Source of the DNA: a bacterium
Lineage (GTDB): Bacteria; Bacillota_A; Clostridia; Lachnospirales; Lachnospiraceae
Length of the DNA: 5,126 nucleotides
Assembly: GCA_004562915.1 (NCBI GenBank)
Contig: SFQZ01000157.1
Coordinates: forward strand, 1 to 5,126
Direction: 5' to 3'
The notes beneath the pieces were generated by a model. The model was not told where the DNA came from. It saw only the letters and a list, made by a program, of their open reading frames with translations, and ran no database searches. Position 1 is the first letter of the stretch, and each line of letters starts with the position of its first letter. Positions 1-5,117 of this stretch are shown here, in pieces. The position numbers and the translations under genes were made by a program.

Positions 1-1
1 A

Positions 2-106
2 GCGGACCCGGAGCAATGCGGGGCGGCGGTGGCGAATGTGGTGTATTTGCTCAGACGGAAGCTTGGAGATGGGTACATAGAAACGGTGGTTGGGAGCGGG
101 TTGTAG
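2..106 (+). CDS. C-terminal end of an OmpR-family response regulator (partial, 5' end outside window)
   Basis: Frame 2 reads 34 codons to a TAG stop. It matches the end of an OmpR/PhoB winged-helix domain: a recognition-helix-like stretch (AAVANVVYLLRRKLG, about residues 8-22 of the visible part), then the C-terminal hairpin YIETVVGSG. The family normally continues GxGYRL plus a few residues, but here the protein stops at GSGL. Reading one base differently near 101 restores GCRLG, so either a 1-base frameshift or a natural short end is possible. The terminator-like hairpin 18 bases after this stop favours TAG as the working end of the gene. GC by hand count is 63 of 106, far above the DNA just after it, so this gene probably has a different history from the transporter cluster. 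It is a transcription factor; its target and partner kinase are not visible. Confidence 0.7.
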   Translation, partial: ADPEQCGAAVANVVYLLRRKLGDGYIETVVGSGL

Positions 107-123
107 ACTTGGGATAAGAAACG

Positions 124-161
124 ATCCCTCGGAGCAGAGCAAAGAGGCTGTTCCGGGGGAT
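124..161 (+). terminator. Stem-loop terminator after the partial response regulator
   Basis: Bases 124-137 pair with 148-161 in a 14-bp stem (12 Watson-Crick pairs and 2 G:T wobbles) around a 10-base loop at 138-147. It starts 18 bases after the TAG at 104-106. The T tail on the plus strand is short (TTT at 161-163, then GCGTATATAT), so efficiency is uncertain. On the minus strand the bases leaving the stem read TTTCTT, so it could act both ways. It would insulate lanF from upstream transcription. Confidence 0.6.
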
Positions 162-201
162 TTGCGTATATATGGATACAAAACTTTCAAAAAAAAATGT
201 C

Positions 202-219
202 CCGTTATAAATCCGTTAT
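202..219 (+). promoter_or_regulatory. Candidate response-regulator operator: perfect 7-bp direct repeat in a 7+4+7 layout
   Basis: CCGTTAT occurs at 202-208 and again at 213-219, separated by AAAT, so the copies are exactly 11 bp (one helical turn) apart. This is the architecture of operators bound head-to-tail by OmpR/PhoB-family dimers; each half matches the E. coli Pho box half CTGTCAT at 5 of 7 positions. It lies directly ahead of the lanF promoter and behind a 9-A run (189-197) that could act as an UP element. The regulator encoded at 2567-3259 is the natural candidate to bind it (inference). The same heptamer occurs once more, unpaired, inside lanE near 1105. Confidence 0.6.
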
Positions 220-226
220 TTTCTTA

Positions 227-235
227 TGGTAGGCT
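227..235 (+). promoter_or_regulatory. Candidate extended -10 element of the lanFEG promoter
   Basis: TGG followed by TAGGCT (230-235) forms an extended -10 (TGn then TAnnnT). It starts 10 bp after the direct repeat, the spacing seen in PhoB-activated promoters. No good -35 is present at the expected place; the direct repeat occupies it, as expected for an activator-dependent promoter. Transcription would begin around 242, giving a leader of about 39 bases. An alternative -10 is TATGGT at 225-230, and TATAAA at 206-211 is a weaker choice because it sits inside the repeat. Confidence 0.45.
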
Positions 236-280
236 TTATTCAGGAACAAAAATACAAATACATCTGAATGAGGTGCTATC

Positions 281-982
281 ATGAATGATTTAATTCTTGA
301 AACAAAAAGTCTGTCGAAACAGTATGGGCAGCAGTTGGCTGTTGATCATATTGGGTTGCAGATTAAGAAAAATACCATTTATGGACTTTTAGGTCCGAAT
401 GGCGCTGGAAAATCAACCACATTAAAAATGTTGACAGGTCTGATTCAGCCAACCGGCGGACAGATTATTTTTGAAGGGCAGCCGTGGAGTAGGAATGGCC
501 TTTCTAAAATCGGTTCTTTGATTGAATCTCCTGCCCTGTATGGAAACCTTACGGCAGAAGAAAATCTGTTGGTTCATACAAAACTTCTTAAAATCCGTAA
601 GGAAAAGATTAAAGAAGTGTTGGAGATTGTTGGATTAAAGGATACTGGAAAGAAGCGAGCTTCACAGTTTTCTATGGGAATGAAACAGCGGTTAGGAATT
701 GCTATTGCACTATTAAATGATCCGAAGCTGCTGATACTGGATGAACCGACAAACGGCCTTGATCCTTTTGGAATCCAGGAACTGAGAAAGCTGATTGCAT
801 CTTTTCCCAAAAGGGGGATGACTGTTATACTGTCCAGCCACATTCTATCGGAGGTTGCTCAGGTGGTAGACGATATCGGAATTATCAGTGGAGGGCAGCT
901 TCTGTTTCAAGGGCGGCCAGACCCGACTGAAAATCTGGAAGAGTTCTTTACGGAGGTTATCCTGAGAGGAGGGCAGAAATGA
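281..982 (+). CDS. lanF: Lantibiotic immunity ABC transporter ATP-binding protein (LanF/CprA/BcrA type)
   Basis: This is a 233-residue cytoplasmic ATPase that would power a peptide-immunity transporter with the two permeases encoded next. Walker A GPNGAGKST is at 38-46, the signature SMGMKQR at 131-137, Walker B LLILDEP at 150-156, the D-loop NGLD at 158-161 and the switch histidine H187. The usual Q-loop glutamine is a glutamate (E82 in SLIESPALY), the E-loop known from LanF proteins, which separates this from generic ABC ATPases. The length fits LanF (about 230) rather than BcrA (about 300). The ATG start has GAGGTG (270-275) 5 bases upstream. The stop overlaps the next start (ATGA), implying translational coupling. 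All catalytic motifs are intact. The peptide handled cannot be read from the sequence. Confidence 0.93.
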   Translation: MNDLILETKSLSKQYGQQLAVDHIGLQIKKNTIYGLLGPNGAGKSTTLKMLTGLIQPTGGQIIFEGQPWSRNGLSKIGSLIESPALYGNLTAEENLLVHTKLLKIRKEKIKEVLEIVGLKDTGKKRASQFSMGMKQRLGIAIALLNDPKLLILDEPTNGLDPFGIQELRKLIASFPKRGMTVILSSHILSEVAQVVDDIGIISGGQLLFQGRPDPTENLEEFFTEVILRGGQK

Positions 983-1752
983 TGGGTGGTATGCAATCGG
1001 AACTTCTGAAGTACAGAAGAACTTTTATTGGAAAATTAATCGTTTTTATTCCGATATTTTTTTCCGTATATGCGTTGGTTGTTCAGGCTACGATGATGAA
1101 TAACCCGTTATCAGAAACAAGTGCATGGACCTGGGAGAGTCTGCTGGCTCTGGTATTTAACTGGTGGTCGTTTCTGTTCCTCCCGCTTGGATATGCACTG
1201 TTTGCAGCGTTAGTTGCTGCACAGGAAAAGAAATCGGGAAATTATCGAGCGCTGTGTTCGCATCATATACCATTCCGCACAATCTGGTTTTATAAGGTTA
1301 CGGCTATGGCAATTTACAGTCTGTTATCAACTGTTGTCTTGATTGTGGCGGTTGCAATAACTGGTAGTTTTTCTGGAGCAGGAGCAATTCCTTTTAGACA
1401 GATTGTGACAGCAGCTTTGGTATGCTGGCTTGTTTCTTTGGCACTGGTGCCAATCCAATTATGTGTTGCTACATGGAAAGGAATGCCTTTAAGCATGGGA
1501 ATTGGGTTCTTGGGGATGATAGTGGGGATTTTTGCAGCACCAGAAGTGATTTGGGTTGCTGTGCCGTGGAGCTGGGCAACAAGGCTGATGTGTCCATTGA
1601 TCGGTGTGCATCCCAACGGTACAATTTTGGAGACGGGAGATCCATTGTTGGATACTTCTGTTATTTTGATTGGCATTGTGGTATCGGTAGTTTCATTTCT
1701 GGTACTTACTGGAATTACAGCAATCTGGTTTGGCAGGAGGGAAATCGTATGA
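979..1752 (+). CDS. lanE: Lantibiotic immunity ABC transporter permease, LanE (MutE/EpiE) type
   Basis: This is a 257-residue integral membrane protein with about six hydrophobic segments, near residues 17-37, 54-82, 105-130, 140-163, 170-195 and 226-250. The first one follows a short basic cytoplasmic start (SELLKYRRTF), the usual LanE/LanG opening. A cytoplasmic loop QEKKSGNYRALCS (82-94) and the motif PWSW with TRLMCPLIG (196-209) match conserved places in its partner permease. It should pair with the other permease and two ATPase copies. The start overlaps the lanF stop. AGGAGGG at 967-973 lies 5 bases before the ATG at 979 and 8 before a second in-frame ATG at 982, so either could be used. 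The third ATG at 991 is too far from the ribosome binding site. Confidence 0.88.
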   Translation: MMGGMQSELLKYRRTFIGKLIVFIPIFFSVYALVVQATMMNNPLSETSAWTWESLLALVFNWWSFLFLPLGYALFAALVAAQEKKSGNYRALCSHHIPFRTIWFYKVTAMAIYSLLSTVVLIVAVAITGSFSGAGAIPFRQIVTAALVCWLVSLALVPIQLCVATWKGMPLSMGIGFLGMIVGIFAAPEVIWVAVPWSWATRLMCPLIGVHPNGTILETGDPLLDTSVILIGIVVSVVSFLVLTGITAIWFGRREIV

Positions 1753-2528
1753 TCCGTATTTTATCTTCGGAATGGCTCCGCACAAAGCGGGCGGCAATTC
1801 GATGGCTTACTTTATGTGTGCCGGTTATTTTTTCCTTCTGTGTGATTGCGTATCTTGTAGCTCGGCCTGAGACTTCTCTGGAGTTTGTTTTTGAAGGATT
1901 CTTCACAATCTGGACAGTATTTATGCTCCCCTTGGAAGTAGGTATTTTAGCAGGGGCGGCTGTGCAGGAAGAAGAACTGGCAGGTAGTTTTCGCGGTTTT
2001 CTGGGAACGGGAATTTCCAGGACGAAACTGTACCTTGGGAAATATCTGTTACTATTTTTCTGCCTGAGCGTATGTACATTACTGGCAACACTCGTACTCT
2101 ACATAGGGTTGAGATTCGTGTTACCGACAGAGGACGCAGGTTGGTTGTTCTGGCAAGCGGCAGCATTGGCAATGTTAGGGACTCTTCCCATAGTGGCAAT
2201 TCATTTATGGGCGAGTTTTGCATGGGGAATGGGTGCATCGGTTGGTATCAGTATAGCTGGAATTTTAATGGCAGCAATATTTGGCTTGACTGGTCTTGGC
2301 TCAAATGTCTGGATGTTTGTTCCGTGGACATGGCCCGTAAAGTTGGGAATGCTGCCCGGAACTAATTTTTTAAAAGCTACCTCTGTACTTTCAATGACAG
2401 AACTGGCTGCTGGCGCAACGTATACAGCGCTGGTAGGGCTGACAGCAATTTTTGTCTGCTTGCTTCTAACCTTGATAGGGGGAGCTATTTGGTTTAATAT
2501 GTGGGAGGGGAAGGAAAGCTGTGGTTGA
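1749..2528 (+). CDS. lanG: Lantibiotic immunity ABC transporter permease, LanG (MutG) type
   Basis: This is a 259-residue integral membrane protein with about six hydrophobic segments, near 20-37, 50-73, 97-122, 134-157, 161-182 and 223-249. It begins MIRILSSEWLRTKR, a basic cytoplasmic start like that of LanE. It shares LanE's layout: an acidic cytoplasmic loop QEEELAGSFRGFLG (73-86) and the motif PWTWPVKLGMLPG (192-204). The ATG at 1749 overlaps the lanE stop (ATGA), with AGGAGGG at 1735-1741 7 bases upstream. The open frame extends back to 1422 inside lanE, but those extra codons overlap lanE and lack membrane-protein character, so the overlap start is chosen. It completes the FEG transporter. 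Assignment as LanG rather than a second LanE rests mainly on gene order. Confidence 0.88.
   Translation: MIRILSSEWLRTKRAAIRWLTLCVPVIFSFCVIAYLVARPETSLEFVFEGFFTIWTVFMLPLEVGILAGAAVQEEELAGSFRGFLGTGISRTKLYLGKYLLLFFCLSVCTLLATLVLYIGLRFVLPTEDAGWLFWQAAALAMLGTLPIVAIHLWASFAWGMGASVGISIAGILMAAIFGLTGLGSNVWMFVPWTWPVKLGMLPGTNFLKATSVLSMTELAAGATYTALVGLTAIFVCLLLTLIGGAIWFNMWEGKESCG
2472..2500 (+). promoter_or_regulatory. Candidate internal promoter for the regulator/kinase pair
   Basis: TTGATA (2472-2477, 5 of 6 to the -35 consensus) and TAATAT (2495-2500, 4 of 6 to the -10) are separated by 17 bp. They lie inside the last codons of lanG, so transcription would start around 2507, some 60 bases before the regulator's start. 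This would give the two-component pair basal expression independent of lanFEG. Read-through from lanFEG is also possible because no clear terminator separates them. Confidence 0.35.
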
Positions 2529-2551
2529 GCAGCTCCTCTTCGATATATCAA

Positions 2552-2569
2552 AAGGTAGGTGCAAACTTG
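2552..2569 (+). promoter_or_regulatory. Ribosome binding site and TTG codon that set the regulator start
   Basis: AAGGTAGGTG (2552-2561) precedes TTG at 2567-2569 by 5 bases. The protein from this TTG begins MSRILIVDDE, exactly where receiver domains begin. An upstream in-frame GTG at 2501 would add 22 residues of low-complexity sequence overlapping lanG and is rejected. Confidence 0.75.
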
Positions 2570-3259
2570 AGTAGAATATTGATTGTTGATGATGAAAAAG
2601 AACTTGTAATGCTGCTTGAAGATGAGCTAAAAGCGAAAGGCCATGAGGTATTGACAGCCTTTGACGGTCAGACTGGAATAGAACTGTCGAAAAAGCAGCC
2701 TGATCTGGTCTTATTGGATATTATGATGCCGGGAATGGATGGATTTGAAGTCTGCCGGACAATCCGGGATGATGTGCTGTGTCCGATTATTTATCTGAGT
2801 GCGAAGCAGTCAGAAGCAGATAAGATTAAAGGGCTGGCACTTGGCGGAGATGATTATATAACGAAGCCCTTTGGATTGCGTGAACTGCTCGCAAAGATTG
2901 AGGCAAATCTGAGGCGGGAACAGCGGTCGCAGTATATCAACATGGAGAATAAGCGGTCTAAGCTGTATTTTGGAGAACTGTGCCTTGATTTGAAAGAACG
3001 TACTGTGAGAATCAGAGGAACGGATATTGATTTGACAAAACGGGAGTTTGACATTGTAGAATTGCTGGCACACCGGGCCGGACAGGTCTTTTCAAGAGAA
3101 CAGATTTATGAAAAGGTGTGGGGGTATGATTCGGAAGGCGATTCCGCGACCGTTGTGGAACGCATCAAGAACATACGGGCGAAGTTTGCGGCGGTAATGC
3201 CGGGAAAAGAGTTTATTTCTACGGTTTGGGGAATTGGATACCGGTGGAACAAAATGTAA
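2567..3259 (+). CDS. lanR: OmpR/PhoB-family response regulator (LanR/CprR type)
   Basis: This is a 230-residue DNA-binding response regulator, full length for its family. The receiver domain occupies 1-118, with acidic pair D8/D9, phosphoacceptor D51 (LLLDIMMPGMDG), S78 and K100 (ITKPF). After a linker, a winged-helix domain runs from about 133 to 230, with LTKREFDIVELLA at 156-168, recognition helix SATVVERIKNIRAKF at 193-207 and C-terminal hairpin STVWGIGYRW at 218-227. It starts at a TTG 38 bases after lanG and is followed 14 bases later by its partner kinase. Its likely job is to activate lanFEG when phosphorylated. The 11-bp-spaced repeat at 202-219 suits such a dimer, but that link is inference. 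NisR, SpaR and C. difficile CprR are the functional models. Confidence 0.92.
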   Translation: MSRILIVDDEKELVMLLEDELKAKGHEVLTAFDGQTGIELSKKQPDLVLLDIMMPGMDGFEVCRTIRDDVLCPIIYLSAKQSEADKIKGLALGGDDYITKPFGLRELLAKIEANLRREQRSQYINMENKRSKLYFGELCLDLKERTVRIRGTDIDLTKREFDIVELLAHRAGQVFSREQIYEKVWGYDSEGDSATVVERIKNIRAKFAAVMPGKEFISTVWGIGYRWNKM

Positions 3260-3273
3260 GGAGGCTGATGTAA

Positions 3274-4704
3274 ATGAAGAATGCAACACTTGCAGGTAAA
3301 TTCCGGCATATGTTTATTTTGATTATAGTCTCCAGCATTGCAGCTTCTGTCATAACCTATGCGCTTGCTTTTTTCTTGTTTTTACAGTCGGGAGACATAT
3401 ATCCGGCGAATTATTATGAACAGCAAGTTCCAGGAATACAGAAATATATTAAGAAAGAAAATGTAGCTTTATTGTCAGAAGAGGGCGAAGCAGGATTAGA
3501 TGCGGCAATACAAGGAGACGGTCTGCTCTACTTGGTAGTGGATGCTGATGGAAATGTATTATACGGAACGAATCCTCGGAGACCATACCAGTCAAAAGAA
3601 GAAATTTATGGGGATTTTCTTGATAAAACGGTTTTGCGTGACGGTTATTATATTCGCACAACTGCCATTACAGATTCTGAAGGAGAGATAAAAGGAGCGG
3701 TTCTTCTTTTCTACCAGATAAAGGCTACTTTTGTGAATACCAGAGGGAAATGGACACTCATAATTGTCACAATGGCACTGTTTTCTCCGCTTCTTTATAT
3801 TGTTGTATTTACGTTTTTGTTTAGCAAATCATTTGCAAAAAGCATTAACCGACCGCTGCAGTTACTTATTGATGCTTCGCAAAAGATAAAAGAAAAAGAT
3901 CTTGATTTTGAAATCAATTACCATTCAGAAAATGAACTTGGCAGGCTATGTGATGCCTTTTCTGATATGAAAGAGGAATTGAGGAAGTCTTTGTCTGAGC
4001 AGTGGAAGATGGAGCAGGAGCGTGTCGAGATGGTAGAGGCATTGGCCCATGATCTGAAGTCTCCGATTTCCATTATTATGGGCTATACAGATTCATTGCT
4101 TGAGCATCATACAGGGAACAATGAAAAGTTGCAGCAGTATCTTGAAATTATTAGAGAAAATGCTGGAAAGAGCGCAGCGCTTGTACGGCAAATGCAATAT
4201 AGTGCTGATCTGGAGAAATCAGAGATACAGTTGAATCCTGTGCCTGTAGATCTGGCTGAATTTTTGAAGCAGACAGTGCATGAGCATGAATTGGAGGCGC
4301 GAAAAAAAGAGATTACTCTGGATTTGAAAATTGATGGAAATATGCCATCTGCAATTCTGATCGATACAGAACGGTTGGCGAGAATCATCGATAATGTGGT
4401 TTCTAACAGCTTACAGTATACTCCAAATGGCGGTAGCATTTACATTTCCGTGAAACCTGAGAAAGAACAGATTTTTTATAAAGTTAGAGATACTGGTTGC
4501 GGGTTTAGCTCTAAGGATTTGAAAAAAGCATTCGATAAGTTTTATCGAGGAGATGAATCCAGACAATTTGGAGGCAGTCATTCTGGCCTGGGACTATATA
4601 TTGTGAAACATCTAGTAGAGCAGCTTGGCGGTGCTGTTGTGATTAGCAATGTGGAATCTGGTGGTGCCTGTGTTCAGTTTTGGCATGAGAAGGTTAGTTC
4701 TTAA
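3274..4704 (+). CDS. lanK: HAMP-domain sensor histidine kinase (LanK/CprK type)
   Basis: This is a 476-residue membrane kinase partnered with the preceding regulator. It has a transmembrane segment at about 13-37, an extracytoplasmic sensor of about 120 residues (38-158), a second membrane segment at 160-184, and a HAMP domain at about 185-240. The dimerisation helix carries the phosphorylated H259 (ALAHDLKSPI). The ATPase part has the N box NVVSNSLQYTP (374-384), G1 box DTGCGF (406-411), F box KAFDKFYRGD (418-427) and G2 GLGLYIVK (438-445). All catalytic motifs are intact. The large outer domain is like the lantibiotic-sensing NisK/CprK kinases and unlike the short intramembrane BceS type, suggesting direct peptide sensing; the ligand is unknown. 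The ATG follows AAGGAGG (3258-3264) by 9 bases. No signal peptide is cleaved; the first membrane segment serves as anchor. Confidence 0.93.
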   Translation: MKNATLAGKFRHMFILIIVSSIAASVITYALAFFLFLQSGDIYPANYYEQQVPGIQKYIKKENVALLSEEGEAGLDAAIQGDGLLYLVVDADGNVLYGTNPRRPYQSKEEIYGDFLDKTVLRDGYYIRTTAITDSEGEIKGAVLLFYQIKATFVNTRGKWTLIIVTMALFSPLLYIVVFTFLFSKSFAKSINRPLQLLIDASQKIKEKDLDFEINYHSENELGRLCDAFSDMKEELRKSLSEQWKMEQERVEMVEALAHDLKSPISIIMGYTDSLLEHHTGNNEKLQQYLEIIRENAGKSAALVRQMQYSADLEKSEIQLNPVPVDLAEFLKQTVHEHELEARKKEITLDLKIDGNMPSAILIDTERLARIIDNVVSNSLQYTPNGGSIYISVKPEKEQIFYKVRDTGCGFSSKDLKKAFDKFYRGDESRQFGGSHSGLGLYIVKHLVEQLGGAVVISNVESGGACVQFWHEKVSS

Positions 4705-4751
4705 AGAGAAGTCAATCAAATTGAGTTGAAGGTAAAACGGAGGAAGGTTTA

Positions 4752-4940
4752 TTGCAAAAAGTAGAATGGATATTGTGCCCTGTTTGTGGGAATAAAACTC
4801 GTGATAGAATCAGAGAGGATACAGTTTTGAGAAACTATCCGCTTTATTGTCCGAAGTGTAAACAAGAAAGTTTAATTGAAGTAAAAGATCTACAGATAAT
4901 TGTTATCAAAGAGCCAGACGCTAAGACGCAGAGCCGATAA
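4752..4940 (+). CDS. Cysteine-rich KTR domain protein (small zinc-ribbon protein)
   Basis: This is a 62-residue protein with two CPxC knuckles, C9/C12 and C33/C36, spaced to bind one zinc ion. The NKTR stretch (14-17) gives the family its name; the second half LIEVKDLQIIVIKEPDAKTQSR (41-62) carries a beta-rich stretch and a polar tail. Proteins of this family are widespread in Firmicutes conjugative and integrative elements, often beside resistance cargo; their function is unknown and I do not assign one. The TTG start has GGAGG (4739-4743) 8 bases upstream. It lies 47 bases after lanK on the same strand with no clear promoter of its own, so it may be co-transcribed. Its last codons and stop form the left arm of a terminator hairpin. 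Confidence 0.85.
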   Translation: MQKVEWILCPVCGNKTRDRIREDTVLRNYPLYCPKCKQESLIEVKDLQIIVIKEPDAKTQSR

Positions 4941-4982
4941 CCTATTGAGATCACACTCTCAGGTTATCGGCTCCGTTTGTTC
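4931..4982 (+). terminator. Strong stem-loop terminator overlapping the KTR gene stop codon
   Basis: Bases 4931-4943 (GAGCCGATAACCT) and 4961-4973 are perfect reverse complements, a 13-bp stem. The intervening loop can form an additional short GAGA/TCTC stem (4947-4950 with 4957-4960). A T-rich stretch CGTTTGTTCTT follows. The TAA stop of the KTR gene (4938-4940) sits inside the left arm. It would end the transcript from the whole cluster. Confidence 0.8.
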
Positions 4983-5027
4983 TTGTCACATTCTGTCGAA
5001 CGATTTTAAAAATTTGATACCATTCAT

Positions 5028-5049
5028 AACTCATCCAGAACTTATCCGG
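5028..5049 (+). repeat. Imperfect tandem 11-bp direct repeat
   Basis: AACTCATCCAG (5028-5038) is immediately followed by AACTTATCCGG (5039-5049), identical at 9 of 11 positions. The one-helical-turn period is that of OmpR-type regulator sites. It lies 12 bp upstream of a perfect TATAAT, so it may be an operator for a rightward transcript. The half-site differs from the one upstream of lanF. Confidence 0.45.
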
Positions 5050-5061
5050 AAGTCGGTGGTT

Positions 5062-5067
5062 TATAAT
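5062..5067 (+). promoter_or_regulatory. Candidate -10 box (TATAAT) near the right edge
   Basis: The hexamer matches the sigma-A consensus exactly. The -35 position for a 17-bp spacer reads AACTTA, which is poor, so a promoter here would need help, perhaps from the tandem repeat just upstream. Any transcript would start near 5074 and run straight into the hairpin at 5086-5117. What lies downstream is outside the window. Confidence 0.3.
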
Positions 5068-5085
5068 GGCAGAAAACGAGAGAAA

Positions 5086-5117
5086 CCAGCAGAAACAAGG
5101 AACTCTTGTCCTGCTGG
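5086..5117 (-). terminator. Stem-loop, probable terminator for a minus-strand gene entering from the right
   Basis: CCAGCAG (5086-5092) pairs with CTGCTGG (5111-5117), and ACAAG (5095-5099) with CTTGT (5105-5109), leaving a small AA/C internal loop and a 5-base terminal loop. Read on the minus strand, the stem is followed by TTTCTCTCGTTTTC, a T-rich tail. On the plus strand it is followed by CTTAACC, with no T run. This suggests a convergent gene beyond the right edge. It could instead be a leader hairpin of a plus-strand transcript from TATAAT at 5062. Confidence 0.5.

Noticed and set aside
90..284. 64-codon plus-strand open frame ending in an ATGA overlap with lanF
   Set aside because: It runs through the terminator stem, the A-tract and the promoter region, has no ribosome binding site and loses protein-like character after the first dozen residues. 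Its start merely continues the shifted frame of the response regulator.
1104..1111. Extra copy of the CCGTTAT heptamer inside lanE
   Set aside because: No second copy 11 bp away and it lies in coding sequence; a single heptamer is likely chance.
1314..1676. Long minus-strand open frames opposite lanE, lanG and the other genes
   Set aside because: They are shadows of well-supported plus-strand genes with clear family motifs, and lack start signals or recognisable domains.
1422..1748. Upstream extension of the lanG open frame
   Set aside because: It overlaps lanE in another frame, gives cysteine-rich sequence without membrane character, and the ATG at 1749 has a strong ribosome binding site and a coupled overlap.
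2517..2534. Small inverted repeat AGCTG/CAGCT over the lanG stop
   Set aside because: Only a 5-bp stem and no T run, too weak to call a terminator between lanG and lanR.
2501..2566. GTG start adding 22 residues to the response regulator
   Set aside because: The added residues overlap lanG and precede the normal beginning of a receiver domain; TTG at 2567 has better spacing to a ribosome binding site.
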